From positions 1,617,001-1,681,000 of the forward strand of contig NZ_JAKRKC020000001.1 in NCBI RefSeq assembly GCF_022664455.2: DNA of 64,000 bases. The letters run 5' to 3'. How positions within the stretch are numbered: the first letter of the stretch is position 1; every line of letters starts with the position of its first letter. This stretch comes from Actinomadura luzonensis (GTDB lineage Bacteria; Actinomycetota; Actinomycetes; Streptosporangiales; Streptosporangiaceae). Below, piece by piece: positions 24,585 through 33,956 of the stretch. A model generated the notes under the pieces. It saw only the letters and a list, made by a program, of their open reading frames with translations, ran no database searches and was not told the origin of the DNA. Position numbers and translations under genes: made by a program.

Positions 24585-25740
24585 GTGGCTGGTGAAGTGA
24601 CGTACAGGTGGGGGAAGAGGCGGAAAGGCGGCTACCCCAAAGGCTGCCACGGCATCGAGGACCCGCACTTCGACGGCACCCTTGACGCCGACATGCCGAC
24701 CTTCGAGCAGTACGCGCGCCACGACTACGCCACCCGCCTCGGGGCCGCCCCCACTCAGCGCTTCGTCTACCTGACCGAGGCCGAACGGCATGTCTTCCCC
24801 TTCTTCGGCCACCTGCCCCTGGATCGGATCACCCGTCGAGTGCTGCGCGAATGGGCGGAATGGATGCTCGCCAAACCATCCGCACGCAACGAACACCAGC
24901 CCGCCCCTCCGTGTCGGATGAGCAGGCGGCACGACGATGGGCACGAACCAACGACATCGCGGTCAAGAAGACCGGGCGCGTGCCGCCCAATGTGCTGCGG
25001 CAGTGGCGGGACGCAGGCGCTCCCCGACCCGCACCACCGACCCCCGCGACGCTCTCCCCGGCCACAGCGGCGAAGGTTTATCGAGGAGCGATCAAGCCGG
25101 TCTTCAAGGCGGCCACGCAGCAGGGCGAGAACCCGGACACCGCCTTGTTCATCGTGACCGAAATGGCCACCGGCCTGCGCTGGGGTGAGATCGCCGGGCT
25201 TCACGTGTCCGGCCTGGATCCGATCGGCTGCGTGATCCAGGTAGTACAGACGTACGCCTACCTACTGGACGAAACGACCGGCCGCCAGCGCTGGCCGCTC
25301 AGGCTCTACCCGAAGGGTAAGAAGCAGCGCGACGTGCCCATCTGCCACGAACTGGCGACACTCCTGGCGCGCCGCGCAACGGTCGGGATCCTGGCCAGCC
25401 CCTCTTTCAGGGACGCAGAGGCGGCTACATCGATTACGTCAACCAGCGCAACAACGTGCTGCAGCCCGCCCTCGAGCGCGCTCACCAACGCGGCCTGGCC
25501 AAGCACATCACCCCACACGCACTTCGACACACCATGATCACCATGCTCCGTGATGGCGGCGTCGCACCAGGAGCCATGCAACTCATCGCCGGACACGAGT
25601 CCCACCAGACAACCGCGGGATGCTCCGGTCAGCACACCCCCGCCCAACGAACGCTTATCCTCAACTCCGTCCATCCCGTCATCAAGGCAGCAGGATTCCT
25701 GTTCAGCAATCCAGAACACGATGGGGAAGCCTCACCGTAG
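24585..25740 (+). pseudogene. Second tyrosine recombinase remnant, beside tRNA-Lys
   Basis: Three frames hold consecutive integrase parts. The N-terminal part reads V-T-Y-R-W-G-K-R-R-K-G-G, then F-F-G-H-L-P-L-D-R-I-T. The middle reads S-P-A-T-A-A-K-V-Y-R-G-A-I-K-P-V-F-K-A-A, then the catalytic Arg segment M-A-T-G-L-R-W-G-E-I-A-G-L. The end reads I-T-P-H-A-L-R-H-T-M, then A-G-H-E-S. Frameshifts lie near 24900 and 25425. The catalytic Tyr before Q-H-T-P-A is replaced by a G-C-S-G reading. Between the first two parts lies an Lsr2-like segment (R-R-W-A-R-T-N-D-I, then T-G-R-V-P-P-N-V). Not functional. Confidence 0.8.
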
Positions 25741-25766
25741 GTTACGCTCGGTGTCCGCTTGGCTGC

Positions 25767-28424
25767 ATGGCGGAAATCGCGCAGGATAGATTCGTGGATT
25801 TGTGGGCCGAATGGGACGACCCGGTCGAGCTACGAATGCGGTTGGACGCCGCCTTGGTCGAGATCGCAGAGTTGCGTGAGGAGAACGACCGGCTCAAGCA
25901 TCTTCTCCGTCAGCGAGCCTCGGCTTCGCGCGAGCACGAGGCCGCCGACCCTGATCAGACCTCCGCTGCCTGCGTCAACCCGCCGCAGGACGGCTTGCCG
26001 TATGCGGACATGTCGTCGTCTCCGTCTGCGAAGCTCGCCTTGTTCAAGGCGTTGTTCGTCGGCCGCCGCGATGTGTATGCGACCCGCTTCTTCAGCCGCA
26101 AGTCCGGACGGCACGGGTGGAGCCCTGCGGAGAAGGAGTTCTGGCGTAAACGCGACGACGCCGAGCGGGAGTTCCTGCCGCTGACGGACGAGGTTCTCAT
26201 CGCGCACCTGAGCCGAACCACCGACGGGCGCGACTCCCATGTTGGGCTGTATCCGATGCTGCCCGACGACACCTGCCAGTTGCTGGCGTGCGATTTCGAC
26301 GGCGCGGGCTGGCAAGGCGACGCCGCCGCCTACGCGGAAGCCTGTACGCGGGCGGGCATCCCTACGGCGGCGGAGATTTCCCGGTCCGGAGCCGGTGCCC
26401 ACGTGTGGATGTTCTTCACCGAGCCCGTCCTGGCCGCGTCGGCACGTGCCATCGGCATGGGACTGTTGCGTGAGGCGATCGACCGGCGAGGCACGATGTC
26501 GCTGACCAGCTATGACCGGCTGTTTCCCGCGCAGGATTCGCTTCCGGTCAAGGCGGCGGCCCGGTTCCGGTTCGGGAATCTGATCGCGCTGCCGTTGCAC
26601 GGCAGCAGTCGGGAGCAGGGCACAACGCTGTTCTGCGACCCACGAAACTGGCAGCCTTATGAGGACCAGTTCGCGTTCCTGTCCGGTGTGCGCCGGCTAC
26701 GCCCGGTCGAGGTGGATGCACTGGTGAAGCGGTTCGGCCAGATCGACGCCGGACCGTCGACGTCGGGCAGGCTACCGGCCAAACCGCGTAGGGAAGCGCT
26801 GGGTGTCGCTCCTCAACAGGTGCACGCACGGCTCGGCGCAATGCTGGCGATTTCGACCGACAGCCTGCCCACGCCACTGATCGCCGCTCTCAAACACCTG
26901 GCCGCCTTTCACAACCCGGAGTTCTACCGGCGGCAGTCGATGCGGTACTCCACCTTCGCCACTCCGCGCTTCATATGCTGCTTCGATGACAGCGACCCCG
27001 ACTGGCTACGACTCCCACGAGGGCTGGCAGAGCAAGCGGAACATCTGATCGCGGCAGCGGGCGGCGCCATCGAGATCACCACCACGGTGCCGGACCATGA
27101 CCCCATCGCGGTGCGTTTCACCGGTGAGCTGACGGATGTACAGACCGAGGCGGTCACCGCGATGGCCAAGCACCTCATGGGAGTCCTGATGGCGCCACCC
27201 GGCGCGGGCAAGACCGTGATGGCCTGCGCACTGATCGCCCGGCACCAAGTACCAACTGCGATCATCGTGAACCGCGCCGAACTGCTCGACCAATGGAGAG
27301 ACCGGCTGACGATGATCCTCGATCTTGACGGAGCGCAGGTGGGTGCCAAGGGCAGGGGCAAGGACAAGCGGCACGGAGTCGTCGATGTCATCATGCTGCA
27401 GTCCGTTGCCCACCGCGACGCCGACCCATCGCTACTGGACGCGTACGGCATGGTCATCGTCGACGAATGTCATGCGGTCGGTGCTCCGGCCGCCGAGGCC
27501 GCCATCCGTCAGGTGGCAGTGAAGCGCTGGATCGGGCTCTCTGCGACGCCATACCGGGCCGACCAGATGGACGCGCTCATCACCATGCAGTGCGGACCGA
27601 TCCGCCATGAGATCACCTCTGAGGTGTCGTTCGCCCAGCGGCTCATTGTTCACGCGACCGGCTTCAGCAGCGAGGAGATCGGAAACGACGGCGCCTCCTT
27701 CCAAGCGATCTATGGCGAACTGGCCGCAGACGAGACCCGGACCGCCCGGATCGCCGCTGACGTCGCGGACGCGGCGAGCCGAGGCAGGAACAGCCTCCTG
27801 TTGACCAACCGAATGGAACACCTCGAACGCTTGGCCGCGGCCCTGGAGGACAAGGGCATGACCGTGACACTCCTTCACGGGCAGCTCAGCACCGCAGAAC
27901 GCGACCGCGTCCGCACCCGCCTTGCCGATGCCGGGGCAGGCCCGCTGGTGCTCCTGGCCATCGACAAGGTCGCAGGCGAAGGATTCGATCTGCCGCGACT
28001 GGACGCCCTGTTCCTCGCGATGCCGATCTCGTTCAAAGGAAAGGTGATCCAGCACGTCGGCCGGATCATGCGAGAAGCCGCCACCAAGCACGACGTCGAA
28101 GTCCACGACTATCTGGACGCACAAGTCCCACAGTTGGAACGCATGTACGGCAAGCGGCGCCGCACCCTCACCCGCCTCGGCTTCACCACCACAGCATCCG
28201 GCTCAAATGAGCACCCACCAGCCACCGACGCGCCCCCGCGCCCTTCCTCGCCAAAGACACCAGCAGAGATCACACGTCCAAGCGACCAGCAGCCGATCGC
28301 ATCGCAGGTGCGCGCGTGGGCTCGTGAACATGGACTCCCGGTCGCCGACCGCGGCAGACTCCGCCCTGAGATCTGGGAAGCCTGGCATGCCGCCGCCGAC
28401 ATCACGCCCGGGGAGAACCCCTGA
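25767..28424 (+). CDS. TOTE-type conflict-system primase-helicase
   Basis: The 885-residue protein starts at ATG 25767. A coiled coil occupies about residues 20-50. An archaeo-eukaryotic-type primase domain of the TOTE conflict family follows (about 85-330), with L-L-A-C-D-F-D-G, then [12 protein letters not shown] and P-L-H-G. An SF2 helicase then has Walker A APPGAGKT (about 474), V-D-E-C-H (about 565), L-S-A-T-P-Y-R, and Q-H-V-G-R-I-M-R. The C-terminus is an Lsr2-like DNA-binding element (V-R-A-W-A-R-E-H-G, then D-R-G-R-L-R). Such proteins are predicted to attack invader nucleic acids. It lies in an island at tRNA-Lys and appears intact. It has no obvious ribosome binding site. Confidence 0.8.
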   Translation: MAEIAQDRFVDLWAEWDDPVELRMRLDAALVEIAELREENDRLKHLLRQRASASREHEAADPDQTSAACVNPPQDGLPYADMSSSPSAKLALFKALFVGRRDVYATRFFSRKSGRHGWSPAEKEFWRKRDDAEREFLPLTDEVLIAHLSRTTDGRDSHVGLYPMLPDDTCQLLACDFDGAGWQGDAAAYAEACTRAGIPTAAEISRSGAGAHVWMFFTEPVLAASARAIGMGLLREAIDRRGTMSLTSYDRLFPAQDSLPVKAAARFRFGNLIALPLHGSSREQGTTLFCDPRNWQPYEDQFAFLSGVRRLRPVEVDALVKRFGQIDAGPSTSGRLPAKPRREALGVAPQQVHARLGAMLAISTDSLPTPLIAALKHLAAFHNPEFYRRQSMRYSTFATPRFICCFDDSDPDWLRLPRGLAEQAEHLIAAAGGAIEITTTVPDHDPIAVRFTGELTDVQTEAVTAMAKHLMGVLMAPPGAGKTVMACALIARHQVPTAIIVNRAELLDQWRDRLTMILDLDGAQVGAKGRGKDKRHGVVDVIMLQSVAHRDADPSLLDAYGMVIVDECHAVGAPAAEAAIRQVAVKRWIGLSATPYRADQMDALITMQCGPIRHEITSEVSFAQRLIVHATGFSSEEIGNDGASFQAIYGELAADETRTARIAADVADAASRGRNSLLLTNRMEHLERLAAALEDKGMTVTLLHGQLSTAERDRVRTRLADAGAGPLVLLAIDKVAGEGFDLPRLDALFLAMPISFKGKVIQHVGRIMREAATKHDVEVHDYLDAQVPQLERMYGKRRRTLTRLGFTTTASGSNEHPPATDAPPRPSSPKTPAEITRPSDQQPIASQVRAWAREHGLPVADRGRLRPEIWEAWHAAADITPGENP

Positions 28425-28532
28425 CTCTGCGGAAACCGCAGGAGGATGCCGGCCATCGGCCAGAGTGAAGCTCGGCCACCAGTTACGCTGGAGGTGCAAC
28501 TCAGGCACCGCGACGGAGGGAGTCGAGCGACG

Positions 28533-28817
28533 GTGAGCGTGGACCTCGAACACGAGCCCATCCATGACCTCGCCCGCCGGGTCATCCGGCTGGCCGAGGA
28601 AACCCAGCACGCCGCTCAAGTGCTCGAACGCCGCCTGGATGCGCTGGAACGCCGTTCCGAAGCCGCCGGCAGGGCCGAACGCATTCTGAGCGTTGCCGCC
28701 GGCATGCGGACGCACCTCGGTCGAGGTCGACTGTCCGTGGAAGATCTGTACGACCAGGACACTGGTCTTCCCGCGGATCATCGACTCCAGCGCCATCATT
28801 GCGGTCATCAACGGTGA
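28533..28817 (+). pseudogene. VapB-type antitoxin with lost stop codon
   Basis: From GTG 28533 (GGAGGG upstream) the frame encodes a VapB-like protein. It has an N-terminal strand V-S-V-D-L, then L-A-R-R-V-I-R-L-A-E-E-T, a helix of R/E repeats, then A-E-R-I-L-S and the tail D-L-Y-D-Q-D-T-G-L-P that precedes the toxin in this family. Normally L-P-R-stop overlaps the toxin start. Here CCCGCGGATC replaces the expected stop/start overlap, and the frame reads through antisense-like sequence to 28817. ATG 28446 is an alternative, poorly supported start. Confidence 0.65.
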
Positions 28818-29168
28818 GCCAGAGGCCGTCCCATTCGCTCACACCATCGCCGCAAACGTGTGTCGCATCTCAGCCGTCAACTACGTCGAAGCGGCCATCG
28901 TGGCGGACAACCGTGGTGAAGCCATGCGCAACGCCTTGCCTTCGACACGCTCGTTGATGAGATGGGCCTCATCATCGAGCCAGTAACGCCTCATCAGGCC
29001 AGGATCGCGCGCCGGGCGTACCAGACCTACGGCAAAGGCAACAATTCCAAGGCCAAGCTCAACATGGGCGACTGCTTCGCCTACGCGCTCGCCAAAGACC
29101 TCGACCAGCCCCTGCTCTTCAAAGGCGAGGACTTCCCGCACACCGACATCACCCCCGCACAGCCCTGA
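28777..29168 (+). pseudogene. vapC: VapC PIN-domain toxin, start lost and frameshifted
   Basis: PIN-domain sequence begins I-I-D-S-S-A-I-I-A-V-I at 28777 without a start codon. It continues with the second acidic residue in N-Y-V-E-A-A, then shifts frame near 28936 and resumes as F-D-T-L-V-D-E-M-G-L-I-I-E-P. The third and last acidic residue lies in N-M-G-D-C-F-A-Y-A-L, and the end is G-E-D-F-P-H-T-D-I. All four PIN blocks are present but not in one frame. Together with the broken antitoxin this is a dead type II toxin-antitoxin pair. Confidence 0.8.
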
Positions 29169-29356
29169 CGGTCCAGCAGTCTCTTGCCAAGCTGATCGAA
29201 GGGGTTCCCGCATCCCGCAGGAGTATCGTGTGCTCCTGTGACTCGGCTCCCTGACGATCCAGCTGGCGATCGGCATCCTCGGCCTGCCGCTGCCCGACCC
29301 GTCACCGGCCGGAGCCGAGTGAACCCGCGCGTTCGGACGCTGGATTGGGTGAGAGC

Positions 29357-30523
29357 GTGAGCGAATACCAGTACTACGAGTTCCTGGCCATCGACCGGCC
29401 GCTCACCGACCAGCAGCAGGCCGAGGTGCGCGCCCTGTCCACCCGGGCCCACATCACCGCAACCAGCTTCACCAACGAGTACCACTGGGGCGACTTCCAC
29501 GGAGACCCGTCCCGCCTGATGGAGCGTTACTACGACGCCCACCTGTATCTGGCCAACTGGGGCACGCACCGGATCATGCTGCGTCTGCCCAAGGCCGTGC
29601 TCGACCCCAAGCAGGCAGAACGCTACCGCGTGGGCGAGCAGGTCAGCACCTGGACCAGCGGCGGACACCTCATCCTCGACTTCACCAGCGAGGCGGAGGA
29701 GGAGTACTGGGAGGACAACGTCGAACGATCGCTGTCGGCGATTGTCGGCATCCGCGCCGAGCTGGCCGCCGGGGATTCGCGGCCGCTCTATCTGGCCTGG
29801 CTGTCGGCGTACGGTGCATGGGAACGTGACGAGGACGCCTTCGACTACGAGGAAGAGGACGCGCTGGAGCCGCCCGTCCCGCCGGGGCTGGGTTCGCTCA
29901 GCGCGCCGCAACGAGCCCTGGCCGACTTCCTGCGCCTGGACGACGACCTGCTCGCTGCCGCCGCCGAAGCCAGCCCGCCGGCGCAACCCGTACAGCACGA
30001 CCGAAAGGCCGTTGCCGCCTGGATCGGCGCGCTGCCCGCCAAACGCAAGGACGCGCTGCTGCTGCGGGTGATCGAAGAGGACGGCGTGAAGGTCCGGTGG
30101 GAGTTGCTGCGCGAGTTCGCCGGCGGAACCACCGGCCAGGAGGTGGAGACGGGGCGGACGGTCGCCGAACTGCTGGACGCCGCCAGCGCCCGCCGCCACG
30201 TACGCGAGCAGCAGGAGGCCGCGCAGCGCGCCGAAGAACAGGCCCGCCAGGAACAGGAGCGACGGCAGGCCAGGGAGCTGCGCCTGAACCGGCTCGCCCA
30301 GGATCTCGACGCCGCGTGGGACGTGGTGGAGACCACCATCGGCACCAAGAAGCCCCGAGAATACGACCTGGCCGTCGAACTCCTGCGCGACCTGCACGCC
30401 CTGGCCCTCCGTGACGAGGACGCCGGCGCCTTCACCCAGCGCCTCACCCACCTCCGGGAACGACACCGGGGCAAGCCAAGTCTCATCAAACGGCTCAACG
30501 ACGCGGGCCTCACAGCCGGGTAA
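29357..30523 (+). CDS. Conserved actinobacterial protein of unknown function with C-terminal coiled coil
   Basis: The 388-residue acidic protein starts at GTG 29357 (V-S-E-Y-Q-Y-Y-E-F-L-A-I-D-R-P-L). The N-terminal half contains H-L-Y-L-A-N-W-G-T-H-R and P-L-Y-L-A-W-L. A linker with E-D-A-L-E-P-P-V-P-P-G-L-G-S-L follows. The region at about 270-320 is a long charged coiled coil (R-E-Q-Q-E-A-A-Q-R-A-E-E). The family is widespread in Streptomyces-like bacteria without an assigned role; no membrane segment or catalytic motif is seen. It sits between the tRNA-Lys island and a decayed sigma-factor locus, so whether it is cargo or core is unclear. Confidence 0.75.
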   Translation: MSEYQYYEFLAIDRPLTDQQQAEVRALSTRAHITATSFTNEYHWGDFHGDPSRLMERYYDAHLYLANWGTHRIMLRLPKAVLDPKQAERYRVGEQVSTWTSGGHLILDFTSEAEEEYWEDNVERSLSAIVGIRAELAAGDSRPLYLAWLSAYGAWERDEDAFDYEEEDALEPPVPPGLGSLSAPQRALADFLRLDDDLLAAAAEASPPAQPVQHDRKAVAAWIGALPAKRKDALLLRVIEEDGVKVRWELLREFAGGTTGQEVETGRTVAELLDAASARRHVREQQEAAQRAEEQARQEQERRQARELRLNRLAQDLDAAWDVVETTIGTKKPREYDLAVELLRDLHALALRDEDAGAFTQRLTHLRERHRGKPSLIKRLNDAGLTAG

Positions 30524-30685
30524 CCGGCGATTGCATGCCTGGTGACCAGCGGTCCGCACCGCGGCGGCCTCGACATCACCATCGATCTGGCCGCGCGCGA
30601 ACGATCGCCCGACTCGGCACCCCTCACTCGGGCCGCTCGCCAGGAGCCGGCACAGGTCTTCCCGGCTTGCTGGACGCACCCTTCG

Positions 30686-31699
30686 GGCAGCCGGGGCCCG
30701 TCGCCGGTCCAGCCGAGTGCCTTGACCACCTGTGCCGAGGCCAGGTCGCCGACCTCCAGGCCGGAGGTGGCGGGCAGTGGCCCGGCCACTAGCGTGGTCG
30801 TGCCGAGCACGTCGCCGCTGGAGCGGTCGATCACCAGCCGCCGTTCCAGCGGGTCTCGATCGACTTTGCGGACGATGGCCATGCCGGTTCGCCCGTCGGC
30901 GTCCCTGGCCTCGTCCACGGTTCGCGCGCCCGGCAGCGCGGCCATCATGGCAGGACGGCGGCCCGCACGGCGGACGGGGCAGGCGTGTTCATGAGGATGG
31001 TCTCGCCCATGAGCCACAGGGTGTCCTGCTCCGAGTACTGCTTGACGGAGGAACGGCCGGCAGGTTCGCGGCGCTCCTCGTCGCGCAGCCGCAGCAGCTC
31101 CGCTTCCAGCCGCCGCGGGTCCTGCGGGAGTGTGAGGAGCTGGGCACGGGACAGTGAGACCTCGCCGAGCTCGAAGCCCTCCGGGAAGGAGTAGTCCCGC
31201 CGGCCCTGCACGCCTTCGCAGCCCACCTGGAAGCCGCACAGGTCGGGCGCGCCCGCGGCACGCCATTTCCGTTCGTCGGCGGTCGTGTCCGGCCGGCTGT
31301 AGAGCGACGTGGTCTCCACGGCGGGGCCGCGAGGAGTCGCTCAGGAGACCCGGCGGACGTTGTCCTCGATGGTGTACGTCTGCCTGGCCGGCCGCCCCCA
31401 CGTCAGCGTCTCCGATTCGCTGCGCCAGTACGCACGCGGCTGCTCGGCTCGCCGCGCCAGCGCGTCCACGACCGCGCTGAACCCCGCCGGACCCTCGGAG
31501 AGCCCAGCAGCGAGGGGACGATCGCGACCGCGCCGAGCACCATCGCGACGGAGGCCGCCGCCAGTACCGGCAGTCCCCGCACGCCTCTGCGCGGCCGGAT
31601 CGAGACGGGAGTTCCGGCGGCTTTCAGGCTCTCCGGGGTCACCAGTTCCGCACCCGCGGCGAACGCGTCACGGAGCCGGGCTTCAACCTGACGGGTCAT
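30686..31699 (-). pseudogene. CU044_5270-family protein, frameshifted
   Basis: The start ATG 31699 overlaps the sigma-factor stop (ATGA). The first part, M-T-R-Q-V-E-A-R-L-R, then one TM helix (about residues 45-65), is in frame. The family then continues in other frames: A-Y-W-R-S-E-S-E-T-L-T-W, then an in-frame TGA at 31341-31339, T-T-S-L-Y-S-R, and Y-S-E-Q-D-T-L-W-L-M. After a shift near 30950 it ends A-L-P-G-A-R-T-V, then V-A-G-P-L-P, and A-L-G-W-T. Such proteins normally follow SigE-like ECF sigma genes, probably acting as their membrane partner. At least two frameshifts and one stop make it nonfunctional. Confidence 0.75.
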
Positions 31700-32085
31700 C
31701 GCTCCTCCTGCAGTGTCGCGGCGAGCGCCTTCAGCGCCCGCGATGCCGTCGATTTGACCGTTCCGCGGCTGACCCCCATCACCTGGGCGATCTCCGCCTC
31801 CGACAGGTCGAGGTAGAACCGCAGCACCGTCCGGCACCCGTTGACCACGGCCGCCCGCAGATATGGCAGCACCTGCCCGCGGTCGGCCAGCCGGCTCCAC
31901 CTGCGATACACCGCGGCGAACGCGTCCTGCACCACGTCCTCGGCGCTCTCCTGGTCACCCACCAGCAGGAACGCCAGGCGCACGAGCGCGAGGCGGTGGG
32001 CGAGGAACAACTCGGTGACGACCGCGTCGGCCGAGGCCTCGCCGCCCGGAGCACCGGGCGGGGAGTGGATGATCTCAGACTTCAT
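31696..32085 (-). CDS. SigE-family ECF sigma factor with internal deletion
   Basis: The 129-residue protein begins at ATG 32085 after GTAGGTGG. Region 2 is present: A-L-V-R-L-A-F-L-L-V-G-D-Q-E-S-A-E-D-V-V-Q-D-A-F, then V-Y-R-R-W. Region 4's end is also present: Y-L-D-L-S-E-A-E-I-A-Q-V-M-G-V-S-R-G-T-V-K-S. Relatives are about 165-180 residues long. Here the sequence jumps from N-G-C-R-T-V-L-R straight to F-Y-L-D-L, so the linker and the first helix of region 4 (about 40 residues ending L-P-x-R-Q-R-E-V-L-V-L-R) are missing in frame. Promoter -35 recognition should be impaired. Its partner gene is also broken. Confidence 0.75.
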   Translation of the reverse strand: MKSEIIHSPPGAPGGEASADAVVTELFLAHRLALVRLAFLLVGDQESAEDVVQDAFAAVYRRWSRLADRGQVLPYLRAAVVNGCRTVLRFYLDLSEAEIAQVMGVSRGTVKSTASRALKALAATLQEER

Positions 32086-32265
32086 ACCACCTACATGCGC
32101 AAGCCCCTCAACAGGTTGCGTCACTCCGTCGATCGAGCGGGCGGGAGCTCGCCAGTGTCGCAGACACCGCATCTGGACCACCTATGGTTCACCGATCGCC
32201 CGCCCATACGCGTCGGCCGATAAATGTGATCGCCCTCGACATTCCCGTAGAGAGGATCACAGGAA

Positions 32266-33339
32266 ATGAGCCGTGCACGAGCGACCTGCGTGACCGGGCT
32301 GGCCATCGCCCTATTGGCATCGAGCCTCCAGACGCCGGCCAACGCCGCCGACCAGGCGAAGCCCGCGAACATCAAGCAGGCGATCGACACCGTGGCCGCC
32401 ATCGACGGCGTGGTGGGCGTCATCGCCGAGCTGTACGTCGACGGCAATCGGAAGGGCCAGGCAAGCGCGGGAACCCGCCTGATCGGCGGCAAGGGCGGGC
32501 GCATCCCGCCGGGGTCCCGCTACCGCATCGCGTCCCAGACCAAGCTGATGGAGGCGGCGGTCGTCCTGCAACTGGCCGGGGAGGGCAAGCTCGGCCTGGA
32601 CGACAAGCTCGGCGACATCCTGCCCGGCGTGTACGGGGAAGGGGACGAGAAGATCACCGTACAGGACCTGATCCGGCACACCTCCGGCATCCCCGACTCC
32701 GCCGAAGCCGGGAAGTTCGACGTCTTCGACTTCACCACCGCCTACAAGCCCATCGACCTGGTGAAGGCCGCCCGTGCCCTCCCTCAGGGCGAGCTCGGGA
32801 AATACCGCTACGCCACCACCAACTACGTCCTCCTCGGCATGATCATCGAGAAGGTGACCGGCCACGACCGGGCCGCCGAGTTCCAGCGGCGCCTGTTCGC
32901 CCCGCTCGGCATGGAGCACACCTACCTGGCCACCAAGATCTCCGACCAGATCAAGGGCCCGCACGGCCACGGCTACTACCCGGACGCCGACGGCCGGCCG
33001 CGCGACGTCGACCGGCTCAACGCCACCAGCTACGGCGTCGAAGGAGCGATCTCCACCGCGCACGACGTCAGCGCCTTCTTCCGCGCGCTCAACCAGGGCA
33101 AGCTGGTGCCCTCAGAGCTGTCGAAGCAGCTGCCGCGCCCCTTCCCCGAGCTGTGCGGCGGCACGGTCTCCTCGGCCTCGGGCGGCCTGCCCGGAATCAG
33201 CTCGGTCACCTTCTCCTCCGCCGACGGCCGGACCCAGCTCGCGATGGCAGCCACGCTGAAGATCGACAATGAGAAGGCCATGGCCGTCGGCGACGCCATG
33301 AAGCAGGCCGCCGAAGCCGTACTCTGCCCCGGCCGATGA
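32266..33339 (+). CDS. Secreted serine hydrolase, beta-lactamase/DD-peptidase family
   Basis: The 357-residue exported protein has a signal peptide (about 1-28, cleaving after A-N-A-A) and the class C beta-lactamase/DD-peptidase fold. The S-x-x-K motif is SQTK (about Ser90, Lys93), and the helix G-E-G-K-L-G-L-D-D-K and L-L/I-R-H-T-S-G-I-P box follow. The usual Y-S/x-N motif reads Y-A-T-T-N-Y, so the Asn is shifted or replaced. The C-terminal H/K-T-G box reads S-A-S-G-G-L-P-G. Cell-wall peptide or ester hydrolysis is the family role, but these substitutions leave activity uncertain. A G-rich AGGA precedes ATG 32266. Confidence 0.8.
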   Translation: MSRARATCVTGLAIALLASSLQTPANAADQAKPANIKQAIDTVAAIDGVVGVIAELYVDGNRKGQASAGTRLIGGKGGRIPPGSRYRIASQTKLMEAAVVLQLAGEGKLGLDDKLGDILPGVYGEGDEKITVQDLIRHTSGIPDSAEAGKFDVFDFTTAYKPIDLVKAARALPQGELGKYRYATTNYVLLGMIIEKVTGHDRAAEFQRRLFAPLGMEHTYLATKISDQIKGPHGHGYYPDADGRPRDVDRLNATSYGVEGAISTAHDVSAFFRALNQGKLVPSELSKQLPRPFPELCGGTVSSASGGLPGISSVTFSSADGRTQLAMAATLKIDNEKAMAVGDAMKQAAEAVLCPGR

Positions 33340-33377
33340 CCGCAGGTCAGTCACCCTTGCATCCGACGAGAGCTTTC

Positions 33378-33795
33378 ATGAGACGACGAACCCGTGGCAT
33401 GCTGCTCACGGCGCCGATCGCGTACACCCTGATGTTGACCGGCTGCGGCTGCGGCGACGGAGGTGGCCTCGGCCGGCGGCACGGGCAAGCAGACCGCGGC
33501 AGGCGCGCCGCCCAGCGCGGACTCGCAGGAGAAGGCGCTGAAGTTCGCCCAGTGCATGCGCGAGAACGGCGTCGACATGCCGGACCCCGACGGCAGCGGC
33601 AAGATGACGATGACGTTCGACGCGCCGCAGGACAAGGTCCAGGCGGCCCAGGAGACGCGCCGGCAGTACGTCCCCAGCGGGTGCAGCGGTTTCCCAGCCG
33701 CTTGCCTGTCACCGCGTCGGCGCAGCCACAACGCCGACACACCACGGGATCTTGAGCGCATGCCGTCGCCCTCCCCTCACGCTTGGATCACGTGA
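33378..33795 (+). pseudogene. Secreted lipoprotein, frameshifted
   Basis: ATG 33378 opens M-R-R-R-T-R-G-M-L-L-T, a lipoprotein signal ending with lipobox L-T-G-C. The frame then runs into Arg-rich nonsense. One frame over, from about 33460, the mature protein continues: K-A-L-K-F-A-Q-C-M-R-E-N-G-V-D-M-P-D-P-D, then Q-E-T-R-R-Q-Y-V-P. This family of small actinobacterial lipoproteins often accompanies MacAB-type ABC exporters. None is present here. The C-terminus after Y-V-P-S-G is also atypical. Confidence 0.7.
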
Positions 33796-33956
33796 GACGA
33801 CGGCGACGACAGCATCTACGTCCGACGAAGATCAGGTAGATCTCCTCGCCTCAATCTTTCTCGACCTTGAGGCGGTCGTCCATCGCCCCGGCCGAGCGCC
33901 GCAGACAACAGGTCCCGACCAGCCCGGGACCTCGCCCGCCGGCCGGCCATCAGCTG

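Noticed and set aside
24360..33800. Second copy of the tRNA-Lys 3' end marking the far edge of the tRNA-Lys island
   Set aside because: I looked for the terminal CGGGCGCCCTACCA-type sequence downstream and did not see it within the window, so the right boundary is left open.
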